DNA of 64,000 nt from Bacteroidaceae bacterium (lineage in GTDB: Bacteria > Bacteroidota > Bacteroidia > Bacteroidales > Bacteroidaceae). The DNA is taken from NCBI GenBank assembly GCA_024398435.1, contig JAKSJD010000001.1, positions 1 through 64,000 of the forward strand. Direction: 5' to 3'. The position numbers and the translations under genes are program-made. The notes under the pieces were generated by a model. The model saw only the letters and a program-made list of their open reading frames with translations. It had not been told where the DNA came from and made no database searches. This document shows positions 1 to 10,870 of this stretch, piece after piece. The number at the start of each line of letters is the position of its first letter. Position 1 is the stretch's first letter.

Positions 1-54
1 CGCCGACCCTCTGCTTGTAAGGCAGATGCTCTGAACCAGCTGAGCTAAACGCCC
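1..54 (-). tRNA. tRNA-Val (TAC), 3' part outside the window
   Basis: The 5' end lies at 54 and the 3' portion continues left of position 1. Read on the minus strand, acceptor strand GGGCGTT, D-stem GCTC/GAGC and anticodon stem TCTGC/GCAGA are visible. The seven-base loop CTTACAA puts TAC at positions 34-36, giving a valine tRNA. The T arm and the 3' acceptor strand cannot be seen. It lies about 30 bases after tRNA-Pro on the same strand and is probably co-transcribed with it. Confidence 0.88.
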
Positions 55-84
55 TCTCAGGAATACATCTTCCTTCGTTATTTG

Positions 85-157
85 TCGGGGCAGCGTGACT
101 CGAACACGCGACCGCCTGGTCCCAAACCAGGAACGCTACCAACTGCGCTATACCCCG
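85..157 (-). tRNA. tRNA-Pro (TGG)
   Basis: A complete 73-nt cloverleaf on the minus strand. The acceptor strands CGGGGTA and TGCCCCG pair with one G-T wobble, the anticodon stem is CCTGG/CCAGG with loop TTTGGGA (anticodon TGG), and the T arm is GCGTG-TTCGAGT-CACGC. The discriminator base is A. The CCA tail is not encoded: the next bases read CAA. The CCA-adding enzyme at 47101-48588 would therefore be needed to mature it. Confidence 0.95.
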
Positions 158-187
158 TACTTTGGATGTCTTTTTCCAAAAGCGATG

Positions 188-217
188 CAAAGGTACAAAC
201 TTTTTCCGGACTGACAA
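188..217 (-). promoter_or_regulatory. Promoter of the tRNA-Pro/tRNA-Val unit
   Basis: On the minus strand a -7 box TACCTTTG (188-195) and a -33 TTG (215-217) are separated by 19 bases. The expected start is near 180, about 20 bases before the mature tRNA-Pro. The rest of 218-468 is AT-rich and shows no gene or clear signal. Confidence 0.65.
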
Positions 218-468
218 ACTTTTTAGCAAGTTTTTTTCAAAATATTTTAATCTTTTTGCATCTTTAGCCTATATTACCTCATTTACGAAGGCAATGAACA
301 TAGTTTATGAACGAAAATAGGCTTTTAACGAATTTTGTAATTACACAGAAAATATATGATATTATTACATCTCAAAAGCCGTTTCATGCATAAACAATCT
401 CACTATTCTATGAAAGAAACAATTCAACTAACACAATTCCCTACATGGTTAATCATTTTTGTCGATTA

Positions 469-600
469 TATTCCTTGCTAAACAACGCGATATTCCTTGC
501 TAAACAACGCGATATTCCTTGCTAAACAACGCGAGGTTTCTTGCTAAAGAACGTGATGTTTCTTGCTAAAGAACGCGATGTTTCTTGCTAAAGAACGCGA
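469..600. repeat. Tandem repeat, six units of exactly 22 bp
   Basis: Units start at 469, 491, 513, 535, 557 and 579 with no insertion or deletion. The first three carry TTCCTTGCTAAACAACGCGA; the last three have TTTCTTGCTAAAGAACG instead. The array lies between the end of the ompA-type gene (726) and the tRNA promoter and is not a multiple of three, so it is not coding. Its two half-motifs recur separately in the other 22-bp arrays of this window (see 22877, 35841, 35951). Confidence 0.95.
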
Positions 601-671
601 TGATATTTGGATCCAATACTCTAATGAATAATATTAATATTTGAGAACACCGAGTATTATATAAAATTAAA

Positions 672-697
672 GAGGGTGCTGCGTGAGCAACACCCTC
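672..697 (-). terminator. Rho-independent terminator of the OmpA-family gene
   Basis: An 11-bp stem with one G-T pair (GAGGGTGTTGC / GCAGCACCCTC) and a four-base loop, followed on the minus strand by TTTAATTTTATA. It lies about 30 bases after the stop codon at 726. Confidence 0.85.
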
Positions 698-725
698 ATA
701 ATTATTTATCAAATTAATGTAATTA

Positions 726-1913
726 TTACTTTAATTCAACAACTGCGCGACGGTTCAAGATGTATGGAGATACTTCGTTGATACCACCAACTGCCTTAAC
801 TTCGATGTTGTCAGCGTTTACACCAAGGCGAACGAGTTCGTCCTTAGCTGCGTTAGCACGACCTTCAGAAAGCTTCTGGTTCCAAGCTGAAGAACCAGTC
901 TGGCTATCTGCAGAACCTGTAACGACTACCTTAGCACCTGTTTCCTTAGCAACTGCAGCAACTGCTTCGAGGTTGATGAGATCCTTCTTTGAGTTGATTG
1001 TAGTTGAGTTGAGGTCGAAGAATACAGATGTAGCAGCAGCAGCAACTACCTTTTCAACCTTTGCAGGCTGTGCAGCAGCTGGCTTTGGCTGCTTAGCGAG
1101 TTCAGCGCGGAGGCGAGCGTTTTCAGCACGTTCCTTGTCGAGTTCAGCGCGGAGCTTTGCAAGAGCTTCTTCACTTGCAGCAGCGAGTGCGTTGTAAGCG
1201 TCAAGTGTAACGGCCTTCTGCCATGTGTTGTCACCGAGGTTGAACTGGAGACCGAGTTCAGCAGTTACGTAAGTGTTACACATTGCGTTGTCGTTGTCTC
1301 TTACCTGGAGGTAGCGACCCCAGTGCTGAGTAGTTACGTTGTAAGCAACGTCGAGGTAAAGACCTACAACCTTACCAAGCTTCCAAGTGTTTTCGATACC
1401 ACCACCAAGAACTGGAGTGTAAGCGTTAGCATCAAATACGCGAGTGAAACCAGCGCGAGGATAAACGATGAAGTTCCATACGCGGCTTTCGTTGTAACCA
1501 CAGAACAAGTTGCTGAGGTTGAACTGAACGTCACCATAGATAGCTCCGAAATCAGCGCCTTCACCAACACCGTCAAAGTTTGCTGTCCAAGATGGATGGC
1601 AAGCACAAGCGTGCTGATCAAGAATACCATTTTCCCACTGTGCCTTCAAACGAAGTCCGAGGCCTGGAGTGAACCACTTACCTACTGCGAGGTCTACACC
1701 GAAAGACTTACCCTGGTGGAATACGTTGTCTGACAACTTCTTTGCACCGTAAGGAGCAGAAAGAGTCATGTCAGCACCTACCTGTACGTACCAGTTTGAC
1801 CAGAATGAGTTGGTAGCAACACAGTACTTAGATGGAGTTTCAATTTGAGTGGTCTGAGCGTTAGCTGCAGTACCGAGACCGACAAATGCCAGTGCGATCA
1901 AAATCTTTTTCAT
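726..1913 (-). CDS. OmpA-family outer membrane protein with coiled coil
   Basis: A 395-residue outer membrane protein expected to tie the outer membrane to peptidoglycan. Residues 1-19 are a signal peptide ending in NANA-like AANA before Q20. Residues about 20-235 have the alternating pattern of a beta-barrel. Residues about 243-277 are a charged coiled coil rich in AEL/RAE heptads. Residues about 290-395 are an OmpA C-terminal domain with NQKLSEGRANAAKDEL and NRRAVVEL. The gene is monocistronic, with a promoter about 200 nt upstream and its own terminator, which suits an abundant protein. A related gene lies at 50005-51186. The family call is firm; whether it is a general porin or mainly structural is not visible. 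Confidence 0.9.
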   Translation of the reverse strand: MKKILIALAFVGLGTAANAQTTQIETPSKYCVATNSFWSNWYVQVGADMTLSAPYGAKKLSDNVFHQGKSFGVDLAVGKWFTPGLGLRLKAQWENGILDQHACACHPSWTANFDGVGEGADFGAIYGDVQFNLSNLFCGYNESRVWNFIVYPRAGFTRVFDANAYTPVLGGGIENTWKLGKVVGLYLDVAYNVTTQHWGRYLQVRDNDNAMCNTYVTAELGLQFNLGDNTWQKAVTLDAYNALAAASEEALAKLRAELDKERAENARLRAELAKQPKPAAAQPAKVEKVVAAAATSVFFDLNSTTINSKKDLINLEAVAAVAKETGAKVVVTGSADSQTGSSAWNQKLSEGRANAAKDELVRLGVNADNIEVKAVGGINEVSPYILNRRAVVELK

Positions 1914-2121
1914 AAATACTTTTTTTTAAAATTTTAAAAAATGATAAATAATTTAACTATTACTTTTTGTTTCCTTGTTTATCTACACACACTCGACATG
2001 CTGTTACACATTATCTTATATATATAGAGAGCCGTGATTTTCAGTCTGTTTAACTGCCGAAAGACACCTATTAACTAATAGTTTTGCCTTTGGCACGGAC
2101 ATAATTTTCACTTTTCGAGGG

Positions 2122-2150
2122 CAAAATTAATATTTTTTGTTTACAAACAA
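2122..2150 (-). promoter_or_regulatory. Promoter of the OmpA-family gene
   Basis: -7 box TAATTTTG (2122-2129) and -33 TTG (2148-2150), spacer 18, on the minus strand. This predicts a leader of about 200 nt before the ATG at 1913. The leader (1914-2115) is AT-rich near the start codon and includes a stretch near 2050-2070 resembling the CGGCAGTTAA motif of the repeat cluster at 23180. Confidence 0.55.
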
Positions 2151-2256
2151 ACACTTTTTCTAAAAAAAATTAATGTTTTTTTACATTTTCTGCGTTTTAT
2201 ACCCATTTTGTAAAGTCGAGTTATACAATTGGGGCATTTTTTTGTCTATTTAATGT

Positions 2257-4056
2257 TCATTTGAATTGCTTGTCAATAGTTGTATTGTCAACAACCACAT
2301 AAACCACCATTCCATCTGGAGTAAATTTCGGAGTTGACAAGTCGAAAAGTCGCTCCAAAAGCAACTTAATTTCCTCATCCGACAATACCTGGCCATAAAC
2401 AATTGCTGCAGCACGAGCCATTGTCAGTGCAATTGCCTTGTGTACCTTTTCCTTCACACTACTTCCGGTTTCCATTGCAGATGCCACTAAATCGTGGAGC
2501 AGTTTGATTGGATTGACACCTTCGATACCGGAAGGAACTCCAGTAATCGAGTATGAGCCGCCTCCAAGATTCGTAAGTTCAAAACCTATGCTCTCCAAAT
2601 CTGCTTGAATGTCTTCCAACGTAAGAGTTTCCTGTTTCGTAAACTGGGCAATCTCAGGAAAGAGTGTTCCTTGAGACACGCCTTGTTGTTGGAAGAGGTT
2701 CTCCATGTATTGTTCAAACAAAACCCGGACATGCGCTCTATGCTGATCGATCAACATAATACCAGAAGGAGTCGGTTTCACTATATACCTTCCTTTGTAT
2801 TGGAAATGAGGAGTCGAAAGATCCGGTTTCTCCACTTGTGGATTCTCATTCCATAGAGTTTGCTGAAGCGGTTCTTTTTGTTTTACAATGTTATCAACAT
2901 ACAACGACTCCCAGCCTTCAACATTAGGCTGACGATTTGACGAAGAACTCCTAAATGGATTATAATCAGTCGACACAGCCTTAGGAGGTTGCGGAATGTC
3001 TGTTAAAAGTCCCGGTACCGGAATATCTGGTTTGTCCTGAGTATCGAAATCAATTGTTGGTACATTGCTATATTTTCCAAGAGCTTCTCTTACCGTGGCA
3101 GTTAAAACCTGCCAAATAGGCTGTTCGTTGTCGAACTTGATTTCCGTCTTTGTTGGATGTACATTGACATCAATAGTAGAAGGCTCAACTGAAAGATATA
3201 TGAAATAAGAAACATGCTCACCTACAGGAATCAAGTCCTCATATGCATGCATAACAGCACTATGGAAATAAGGATGGCGCATGTATCTACCATTCACAAA
3301 GAAATATTGATGTGATCCTCTCCTTTTTGAAGTTTCTGGCTTTGCCACATAACCAGTAATTGTGACCAAAGAAGTTTCCACCTCAATCGGAAGTATGTCT
3401 GGATTGATTTTCTTGCCAAACACATCTACTATTCGCTGCCGCAATGAAGCTTGAGGCAACTTGTACATCTCAACCCCATTATTATACAGTTCAAAATGAA
3501 CTTCTGGATGAGTCAATACTATTCTCTCAAAATCTGCCGCCACATTAGAAAGTTCAGTTTGGTTCGATTTGAGGAACTTTCTTCTTGCAGGCACATTGAA
3601 AAACAGATTGTTAACTGAGAAGTTACTGCCAACCGGACAAGCTATTGGTTCTTCCTGTTCCACTTTCGAACCTGAAATACGAATGAATGTACCAAGTTCG
3701 TCTTCTGGGCGACGGGTCTTCAGCTCAACTTGTGCTACTGCAGCAATAGATGCAAGAGCCTCACCTCGGAAACCCATAGTCGTAAGTGCGAACAAATCCG
3801 AAGCTTTAATTATCTTAGATGTAGCATGACGCTCAAAGGCCAAACGGGCATCAGTTTCCGACATACCTTTTCCATCGTCAATGACTTGCACACTTGTACG
3901 TCCTCCATCTATGACAAGTACCTGGATAAGAGTTGCACCAGCATCAAGTGAGTTCTCAACAAGTTCCTTCACTATTGATGCAGGTCGTTGTACGACTTCT
4001 CCCGCAGCTATTTGATTAGCTACCGAATCTGGCAAAAGATGAATAATATCCTCCAT
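2257..4056 (-). CDS. mutL: DNA mismatch repair protein MutL
   Basis: 599 residues. MutL couples mismatch recognition by MutS to strand removal. The N-terminal GHKL ATPase is complete: [12 protein letters not shown] (catalytic Glu about residue 31), DDGKGM near 62 and [12 protein letters not shown] near 95, then the S5-like domain with NGRYMRHP and [12 protein letters not shown]. The C-terminal dimerisation domain covers about 415-599. The usual endonuclease motif DQHAxxExxxxE reads [12 protein letters not shown], so the first metal-binding Glu is Val, and the distal CPHGRP motif reads TPDGMV. It therefore probably lacks latent nicking activity. It is the last gene of the run that starts at 8857, and its ATG follows the preceding stop by one base. 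Confidence 0.97.
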   Translation of the reverse strand: MEDIIHLLPDSVANQIAAGEVVQRPASIVKELVENSLDAGATLIQVLVIDGGRTSVQVIDDGKGMSETDARLAFERHATSKIIKASDLFALTTMGFRGEALASIAAVAQVELKTRRPEDELGTFIRISGSKVEQEEPIACPVGSNFSVNNLFFNVPARRKFLKSNQTELSNVAADFERIVLTHPEVHFELYNNGVEMYKLPQASLRQRIVDVFGKKINPDILPIEVETSLVTITGYVAKPETSKRRGSHQYFFVNGRYMRHPYFHSAVMHAYEDLIPVGEHVSYFIYLSVEPSTIDVNVHPTKTEIKFDNEQPIWQVLTATVREALGKYSNVPTIDFDTQDKPDIPVPGLLTDIPQPPKAVSTDYNPFRSSSSNRQPNVEGWESLYVDNIVKQKEPLQQTLWNENPQVEKPDLSTPHFQYKGRYIVKPTPSGIMLIDQHRAHVRVLFEQYMENLFQQQGVSQGTLFPEIAQFTKQETLTLEDIQADLESIGFELTNLGGGSYSITGVPSGIEGVNPIKLLHDLVASAMETGSSVKEKVHKAIALTMARAAAIVYGQVLSDEEIKLLLERLFDLSTPKFTPDGMVVYVVVDNTTIDKQFK

Positions 4057-4057
4057 A

Positions 4058-4351
4058 TTAGAATACCTGTCCTGTCCATAACCACTTAGCCAGGAATATC
4101 AAGCCAATTATAAGCATTATGATGACTCCGGCATGAAGAGGTTTCTTTCCACTTTCTTTCCTACGTTTCAAATGAGTAGTTGCTCCGACAAATTTTCCCC
4201 TGATGTCCTCTGGGTCGAATTCTTTTGGAGGCAAAAGTCCCAATTCGCGTTTTGCATTCTCGCGAATCTTTTCCAGTTTTTCCTTTCGTGGGTCATAATA
4301 AATATAATTATGCTGGAATCCACGAGGTTTGTTTACACTGAACATTCCCAT
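4058..4351 (-). CDS. Small single-pass membrane protein, Bacteroidota-type, unknown function
   Basis: 97 residues. The N-terminal two thirds are charged and basic ([20 protein letters not shown], later [12 protein letters not shown]). Residues about 72-92 form one hydrophobic helix ([19 protein letters not shown]). No signal peptide, so the charged part is probably cytoplasmic. A second ATG at codon 3 could be the true start. It lies between the OstA-like gene and mutL, with 30 bases to the former and one base to the latter, so it is translated from the same mRNA. I do not recognise a known function; the position suggests an accessory role in envelope assembly, which is inference only. Confidence 0.75.
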   Translation of the reverse strand: MGMFSVNKPRGFQHNYIYYDPRKEKLEKIRENAKRELGLLPPKEFDPEDIRGKFVGATTHLKRRKESGKKPLHAGVIIMLIIGLIFLAKWLWTGQVF

Positions 4352-4381
4352 ATCGAATCGTTTGAATTTAGCGTCAAGTTA

Positions 4382-6034
4382 TCATTTATCAAACTTGCCA
4401 GTCTTCACATTTGAAAGTTTCTGAATAGGAGCCACTCTCGTCTGACTGGCTTTAAGAATATTTTTTGAGTCCTTACCTCGCCATTCGAAAATATCATCCT
4501 TATTAAGAGGACGTATATAATCAAACCAAGCAAAGTTACTCAGATATCTTTTTTCGTTTGGTATCTTCAAAGCGGGATACATGGTTCCCTGCGAAGAAGG
4601 CATCCATATTTTTTCGACTTTCCTCTCTTTCATAAAGATACTCAAGTCAGTTGTTTCTGTATAATTCATGAGAAGACGATTACCGTCATCCTCATCAAAG
4701 AAATATACTACATATACATTTCCATGGGCTTCGTTGTGTTCTATCTCTCCATCCTTGAAGAAACACATCATTTCTTTAGCAGCCACCTGATTATATGATA
4801 CAGAATCTACTTTCTCTATAGTCATGGCTTGCCTTAAGATATGAACCCAATCTATCTTATCTTCAATATTGTATATTCTAATCTCCTCGCCAAACACTTG
4901 CTGTTCTTCGTTCCAAAGAATAGGTTGGCCATACATATATGTACATGAATCAAGTTGGAGAGAAACCAAAGAATCACACACAGCCTGAATGTCGTTTCTA
5001 AAGATGCGAACACGCTTATAAGCATGAAGATTACGATAAACAGAATCAGTATTCATATTAAACGTATACATCCTCAATGTATCGGCATGAACATAGAGAG
5101 TATCTTGTTCTGAATATTCCATAGCCACTGCCCTTCCAGTTGCAAGAGCATTCCCTGTTGAATCCTCATACCAACAATAATCTCCTTTAAGGGCACACAT
5201 ATTTTCATCATCTGTCAGTATTACATCGCCAAAAGCCTCACTAATTCCTCGTTCCTTATCGTAATTGAGACTATCACCTTCAATCCTTCTCATATCTTTA
5301 ATTATATAAGAGCGATTAAGAAGATAAGCTTTTGCTTGTTTGGTATCGTAGTTGCCAGCTTGTCCGTACACAAATGTACCATCATTAGTTGTGATATTTG
5401 TAGGAGTGACAATCTGCGCGACCTCTGTATCGGTATAATAATATAGGGTGTCGCTGACGAGATTGAACTTTGGGTTCTTCAATGTAACATTATCAGTGAA
5501 GAATGCCTCATGAGTCGAAGGAGTATACTGTCCCCAATTTGAGTTAAGTTCATTATCTCCATCATAGAGTGTTCCTCCATCAATATACATTCCGACTCCA
5601 TACATTCTATCATAGTCGAGTTTGTTTGTGAGAAGGCGTGATTTCCTATGAGTCAAAACAACATTACCTCTGGCATGGGCTTGGAGAGCATAACCATCAT
5701 AAAATAAAGAATCACCCTTAAGTGACAAAGTATCACCTTGAACCATCTTCACATGTCCGTATGCATCAAATGAATTGTCCTCGCGGTAAAAACGTGCGCT
5801 GTCGCAATCAAGATAAACTCCTTCATGACTCAACCTAACATTTCCGACGAGAATTTCGGCATGAGGATCGCGAGGCGTCTTATAGAGCAAGTCCGAATGG
5901 ATGAGATATATTCTCGAATCAGTTCTTCTCTTTTGTGCGCCGACTGGTAGAGATAGAAACAAGCAAAGGATGCCCACAAGAAGCATCCTACACCTTATTA
6001 TATATATATTATATAGAAAGTCTCTATTTCTCAC
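4382..6034 (-). CDS. OstA-like protein (LptA/LptD N-terminal fold), LPS transport
   Basis: 550 residues, starting with a signal peptide (hydrophobic MLLVGILCLFLSLPVGAQ). The body repeats the beta-jellyroll pattern of the OstA/LptA family: paired strands such as GNVRLSHEGVYLDCDSARFY, GHVKMVQGDTL, GDVILTDDENMCALKGDY. This family carries lipopolysaccharide across the periplasm. The Bacteroidota versions are much longer than E. coli LptA (about 185 residues). An internal ATG at 5986 gives a standard-length signal peptide and may be the real start. It follows two SurA-type chaperone genes by 26 bases, matching a joint role in outer-membrane assembly. Confidence 0.85.
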   Translation of the reverse strand: MRNRDFLYNIYIIRCRMLLVGILCLFLSLPVGAQKRRTDSRIYLIHSDLLYKTPRDPHAEILVGNVRLSHEGVYLDCDSARFYREDNSFDAYGHVKMVQGDTLSLKGDSLFYDGYALQAHARGNVVLTHRKSRLLTNKLDYDRMYGVGMYIDGGTLYDGDNELNSNWGQYTPSTHEAFFTDNVTLKNPKFNLVSDTLYYYTDTEVAQIVTPTNITTNDGTFVYGQAGNYDTKQAKAYLLNRSYIIKDMRRIEGDSLNYDKERGISEAFGDVILTDDENMCALKGDYCWYEDSTGNALATGRAVAMEYSEQDTLYVHADTLRMYTFNMNTDSVYRNLHAYKRVRIFRNDIQAVCDSLVSLQLDSCTYMYGQPILWNEEQQVFGEEIRIYNIEDKIDWVHILRQAMTIEKVDSVSYNQVAAKEMMCFFKDGEIEHNEAHGNVYVVYFFDEDDGNRLLMNYTETTDLSIFMKERKVEKIWMPSSQGTMYPALKIPNEKRYLSNFAWFDYIRPLNKDDIFEWRGKDSKNILKASQTRVAPIQKLSNVKTGKFDK

Positions 6035-6060
6035 GCACTTTTACTCCTTCCTCTATATAT

Positions 6061-7434
6061 TTATTCCTTCACCCAACCTGGATACTGGAATTCACAATTA
6101 CGCCAGTCTTCATTGATTCGGATGTATGTAGTTTTCTGCTTTTCTTTAATCCACTCTTCAATCTTATCACCATTGAGTTTGTCAATCATGACATTCTGGA
6201 GTTCCTCATAGTCATCAGCCATAGTTGCTCTATGCCCGTTTATACGATTTTTGAGTTTGGCAACTGCAACCACTTCCTTTCCTTGTGTATTCATCATAAG
6301 GAAAGGTTTTGACATTTCACCTACTGCAAGTCCCGATACTGCGCGTGACACTTCAGTTGGCAACTCTTTAAGTTCCATTCTTGAACGGGTTTCCATCGTC
6401 ATCGGATTCTTATAAACCATCAAGCCGTGGTTGTTTCTTGTGTCTTTGTCATCTGAAAGGTATGGTACGCACTCCTCGAAAGTATAATCACCATTCTTTA
6501 TTTCTGCACATACAGAGTCGAGGAAGTTTATGCATGTTTCAATAGCTTCGTCCGAAACCCTTGGTTTACGAAGAATATGTCGAACGTTTATCTTGTCACC
6601 ACGTTTATCAATAAGTTGGATGATATGGAATCCGTATTCCGTTTCGACGATCTTACTCACTGTCTTTGGATCCGTAAGACTGAAAGCCACATTTGCAAAT
6701 TCAGGAACATAATCTCCCCTACTTGCATATCCCAGTTCTCCACCTTTCGATGAAGAAGGGTCTTCACTGTACAATGCAGCAAGAGACGAGAACTGCATCT
6801 GTCCAGAGTTTATTCTCTCTGTGTAGCTGCGCAAATCATCCTTTACTTTATCGATTTCTTCCTGTGTTACAATTGGTTGGCGAACGAAGATTTCGACTTC
6901 GACTCTTGTTGGCACATAAGGTAAGCTATCCTCTGGCATCGACTTGAAATAATTTCTTACTTGTGCTGGAGTTACCTTTGTACCGGTAATCATGTTGCGC
7001 TGCACCTCTTGTGTCAAGAGTTTGCTACGTTCTGAATCGAAGAGAAGTTCTCGGATTTGCGTCTGTGTTTTGCCGAAAGCCATCTCCATTCGTTCTATAG
7101 AGCCAAACTGGTTGTCGATGAATTCCTCTATACGAGCATCTACTGCCTCAAACACTTCGGCATCAGTCACTTCGATTGAGTCCAAAGCTGCTTGATGCAA
7201 GAAGAGTTTCTGAACTGCCAACTGTTCTGGAATAACACAATATGGGTCACCTGGAAGTCGCTGACCTGCTGCTTGATAGTCTTGACGAAGATTCTCAACA
7301 TCTGATTTGTAGATAGCTTCATCACCAACCACCCAAATTACCTCATCTATTACATTGTTTTTTGATTGCGCCATTACATTTGCCACTGGCATAATGGCGG
7401 TCAATGCTATTATTGTGATATTCCTTATATTCAT
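6061..7434 (-). CDS. Periplasmic peptidylprolyl isomerase, SurA type
   Basis: 457 residues with signal peptide (cleavage after NVMA). The N-terminal chaperone region (about 25-165) contains the SurA-like VIDEVIWVVGDEAIYKSDVE and ends before a parvulin domain at about 170-290, recognisable from LAALYSEDPSSSKGGELG, GDYVPEFANVAFSL and ETEYGFHIIQLIDKRG. A second, degenerate parvulin-like segment follows (INVRHILRKPRVSDEAI). The protein should escort outer-membrane proteins. It starts four bases after the stop of the preceding isomerase gene. Confidence 0.9.
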   Translation of the reverse strand: MNIRNITIIALTAIMPVANVMAQSKNNVIDEVIWVVGDEAIYKSDVENLRQDYQAAGQRLPGDPYCVIPEQLAVQKLFLHQAALDSIEVTDAEVFEAVDARIEEFIDNQFGSIERMEMAFGKTQTQIRELLFDSERSKLLTQEVQRNMITGTKVTPAQVRNYFKSMPEDSLPYVPTRVEVEIFVRQPIVTQEEIDKVKDDLRSYTERINSGQMQFSSLAALYSEDPSSSKGGELGYASRGDYVPEFANVAFSLTDPKTVSKIVETEYGFHIIQLIDKRGDKINVRHILRKPRVSDEAIETCINFLDSVCAEIKNGDYTFEECVPYLSDDKDTRNNHGLMVYKNPMTMETRSRMELKELPTEVSRAVSGLAVGEMSKPFLMMNTQGKEVVAVAKLKNRINGHRATMADDYEELQNVMIDKLNGDKIEEWIKEKQKTTYIRINEDWRNCEFQYPGWVKE

Positions 7435-7438
7435 CTGA

Positions 7439-8857
7439 TTAATGATTATTTACAGTTTTCAGCACTTCATTGTCTACGCTGTATGAGTATTTTTTTCTAA
7501 GTGTCTCTACCCAAGCTTTCTCCATTGCATTCTGGTAGTCGGTTGTAACTTGGCCCTTCACGTCCTTATACGATTCTGGTTTCTTGATGAGTCGGCCATA
7601 TATATCAGTTACAGGGAAATCCTTCATTGGTTTCAGTTCTTTCTGTTCGCCAAATGCATAAACATCAACACTTACATTTTCTCCTTGCTTATAAATTCCA
7701 TGTTCGATACGGATATTCTTTACCGAATCAGTATTGAATTCCTTAACGAGAATCTTTCCCCATTCGGCATCGTCCTTCACGCCCTTGATAAGTTTCTTTG
7801 CAGCTTCAGGAGAAGAGCCTTCCTTCATATGCATCACAATACCTTTGAATCGAGGACTATCCCATGCATATTGTTTTTTGTTCTTGTTGAAGTAGTTTTC
7901 AAGTCCAGCCTCATCTTTGGCTGCAACATCCCAAATTTCCTTCTTACAAATTTCATACATGAGTGTTCCGTCATAATATTCCTGTGAAAGGAACTTCATT
8001 TCAGGATCGCTGTTGATCAATTCGTTGAACTTCTCATCAATGACTGCCTCACGTGTGATTCCTTTCATCTTTGCGATAGAATCTACATAATGCTCTGCTG
8101 AAGCTTCCTTAATACCTCTCTGTTCAAGGAACTTAATGATCGATTCGTGATGGAATTCATAAGATTCAAATGGATGGCGATCGTGCATGAGGATGATGTG
8201 CCAACCTACTGTAGACTTAAATGGAGTTGACATTTCGCCTGCCTTAAGAGCATAAGCTGCATTCTCGAAGTCTGGAATCATCATACCCTTACCAAACTGG
8301 CCCAACTGACCACCTTTAGCAGCAGAACCTTTATCATCAGAACATTCCTGTGCCACCTTAGCAAAGTCGGCACCGCCCTTCAATACATTAAATATTGAGT
8401 CGATTCGGTTTTTTGCAGCTGCTTCCTGTTCTGGAGTAGCATCTTGGCGAAGCAACACAAGAATATGGCTTGCCGTGAGCAAGTCCTGACCATCGAAACG
8501 CTTAGCTGTATTCTCATAAGTAGCACGAGCCTCTTTTTCGATAAAGTCGTTATCAACGATTGTTGGCATCACCAGCTGTTCCTTATAGCCACGAAGTTCT
8601 TTCTGCAAACTGGCAATAGTATCATAACGAGCCTCCTCTGCTGCGGCAACCTTCAGTTTGAAATCAACAAAGAGCGGAACATAGTCCTCTATACTCTTTT
8701 TGTCAATCACTCCGTCAGAGTTATTCTTATTGAAACTATATTCAAATTCTGAACGCGTGATCTGTTTGCCATTGATTGTCATCAACACAGGATCACTCTG
8801 TGCCATACATGTTGCAGCCATCATAGCTGCTACAGCCAAAACATTGAATCTTCTCAT
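7439..8857 (-). CDS. Periplasmic peptidylprolyl isomerase with one parvulin domain
   Basis: 472 residues, signal peptide ending CMAQ. N-terminal SurA/PrsA-like helical part (about 25-120), then a parvulin domain at about 125-230: ASHILVLLRQD, ECSDDKGSAAKGGQLGQFG, GMMIPDFENAAYAL, TVGWHIILMHDR. The C-terminal 240 residues have no motif I recognise. First gene of the envelope run ending in mutL. It shares only the isomerase core with the next gene, so the two are old paralogues, not a recent duplication. Probably a chaperone for envelope proteins. Confidence 0.88.
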   Translation of the reverse strand: MRRFNVLAVAAMMAATCMAQSDPVLMTINGKQITRSEFEYSFNKNNSDGVIDKKSIEDYVPLFVDFKLKVAAAEEARYDTIASLQKELRGYKEQLVMPTIVDNDFIEKEARATYENTAKRFDGQDLLTASHILVLLRQDATPEQEAAAKNRIDSIFNVLKGGADFAKVAQECSDDKGSAAKGGQLGQFGKGMMIPDFENAAYALKAGEMSTPFKSTVGWHIILMHDRHPFESYEFHHESIIKFLEQRGIKEASAEHYVDSIAKMKGITREAVIDEKFNELINSDPEMKFLSQEYYDGTLMYEICKKEIWDVAAKDEAGLENYFNKNKKQYAWDSPRFKGIVMHMKEGSSPEAAKKLIKGVKDDAEWGKILVKEFNTDSVKNIRIEHGIYKQGENVSVDVYAFGEQKELKPMKDFPVTDIYGRLIKKPESYKDVKGQVTTDYQNAMEKAWVETLRKKYSYSVDNEVLKTVNNH

Positions 8858-8926
8858 TTATTTATTAATTATTTACAATGTACAATAATATTGCTCCATT
8901 TACTGACAGCCATTAGTTTGCACACA

Positions 8927-10411
<1,485 letters not shown>

Positions 10412-10433
10412 TTACATTTTAATATATTGCGTG

Positions 10434-10441
10434 CAAAGTTA
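10434..10441 (-). promoter_or_regulatory. -7 box of guaB
   Basis: TAACTTTG on the minus strand, 29 bases before the guaB ATG. No TTG stands at the expected -33 distance, so the call rests on the -7 box and its position. Confidence 0.5.
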
Positions 10442-10607
10442 CGAAAAAAAGCAGAATGCTGAATACAGAACACTGAATTATTTTGATTTTTTAACGAATT
10501 TACATCACAATCCTAAACAATCTTTCATTTTTTAAGATTTTTTTATAAATAAAAAAAGTACCTTTCATTTGCATATTCTATTAATTCCATAGATACATAT
10601 ACTCGAT

Positions 10608-10640
10608 AAAAATATGAAAAGGCCTCCATCACGGAGGCCT
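10608..10640 (-). terminator. Rho-independent terminator of the small RNA unit
   Basis: Perfect eight-pair stem AGGCCTCC / GGAGGCCT (10620-10627 and 10633-10640), followed on the minus strand by TTTTCATATTTTTA. No annotated gene ends here: the recQ terminator is 310 bases further upstream and guaB begins 200 bases downstream. Confidence 0.85.
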
Positions 10641-10729
10641 AGTTCTCAAATTACAAATACAGTATAATACTTAAACAATTCTTCAAATGATCAATCGAAC
10701 TTAACTTTAGAATCCCTAAAAGCTAATCG
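10618..10729 (-). ncRNA. Candidate small non-coding RNA, about 110 nt
   Basis: An independent transcription unit with a strong promoter (10736-10766) and a strong terminator (10608-10640) and no open reading frame of useful length. The expected transcript begins near 10729. Close to the 5' end CTTTTAG / CTAAAG can form a short hairpin; the middle is A+U-rich and the 3' end is the terminator stem. It resembles no RNA family I know (not tmRNA, SRP RNA, RNase P RNA or a tRNA). An alternative is an attenuated leader for guaB, but guaB has its own promoter box. Confidence 0.6.
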
Positions 10730-10735
10730 ACGTTG

Positions 10736-10766
10736 CAAAGTTAAGTAATATTTTAGTAACATGCAA
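10736..10766 (-). promoter_or_regulatory. Promoter of the small RNA unit
   Basis: -7 box TAACTTTG (10736-10743), -33 TTG (10764-10766), spacer 20. One of the best promoter matches in the window, with no protein-coding gene immediately downstream. Confidence 0.65.
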
Positions 10767-10870
10767 GTGTTTTTACGATTTTTTTCAATATTTTTTATGA
10801 AACATCTATTTTCCCTAAAGAATTCCACCTCAAATCACAAAACAAGAGCATTAATTACCCATGTTAAAAA

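Noticed and set aside
469-600. Possible CRISPR array
   Set aside because: The 22-bp units are contiguous and lack unique spacers of constant length, and no cas gene is in the window. The same holds for the other 22-bp arrays.
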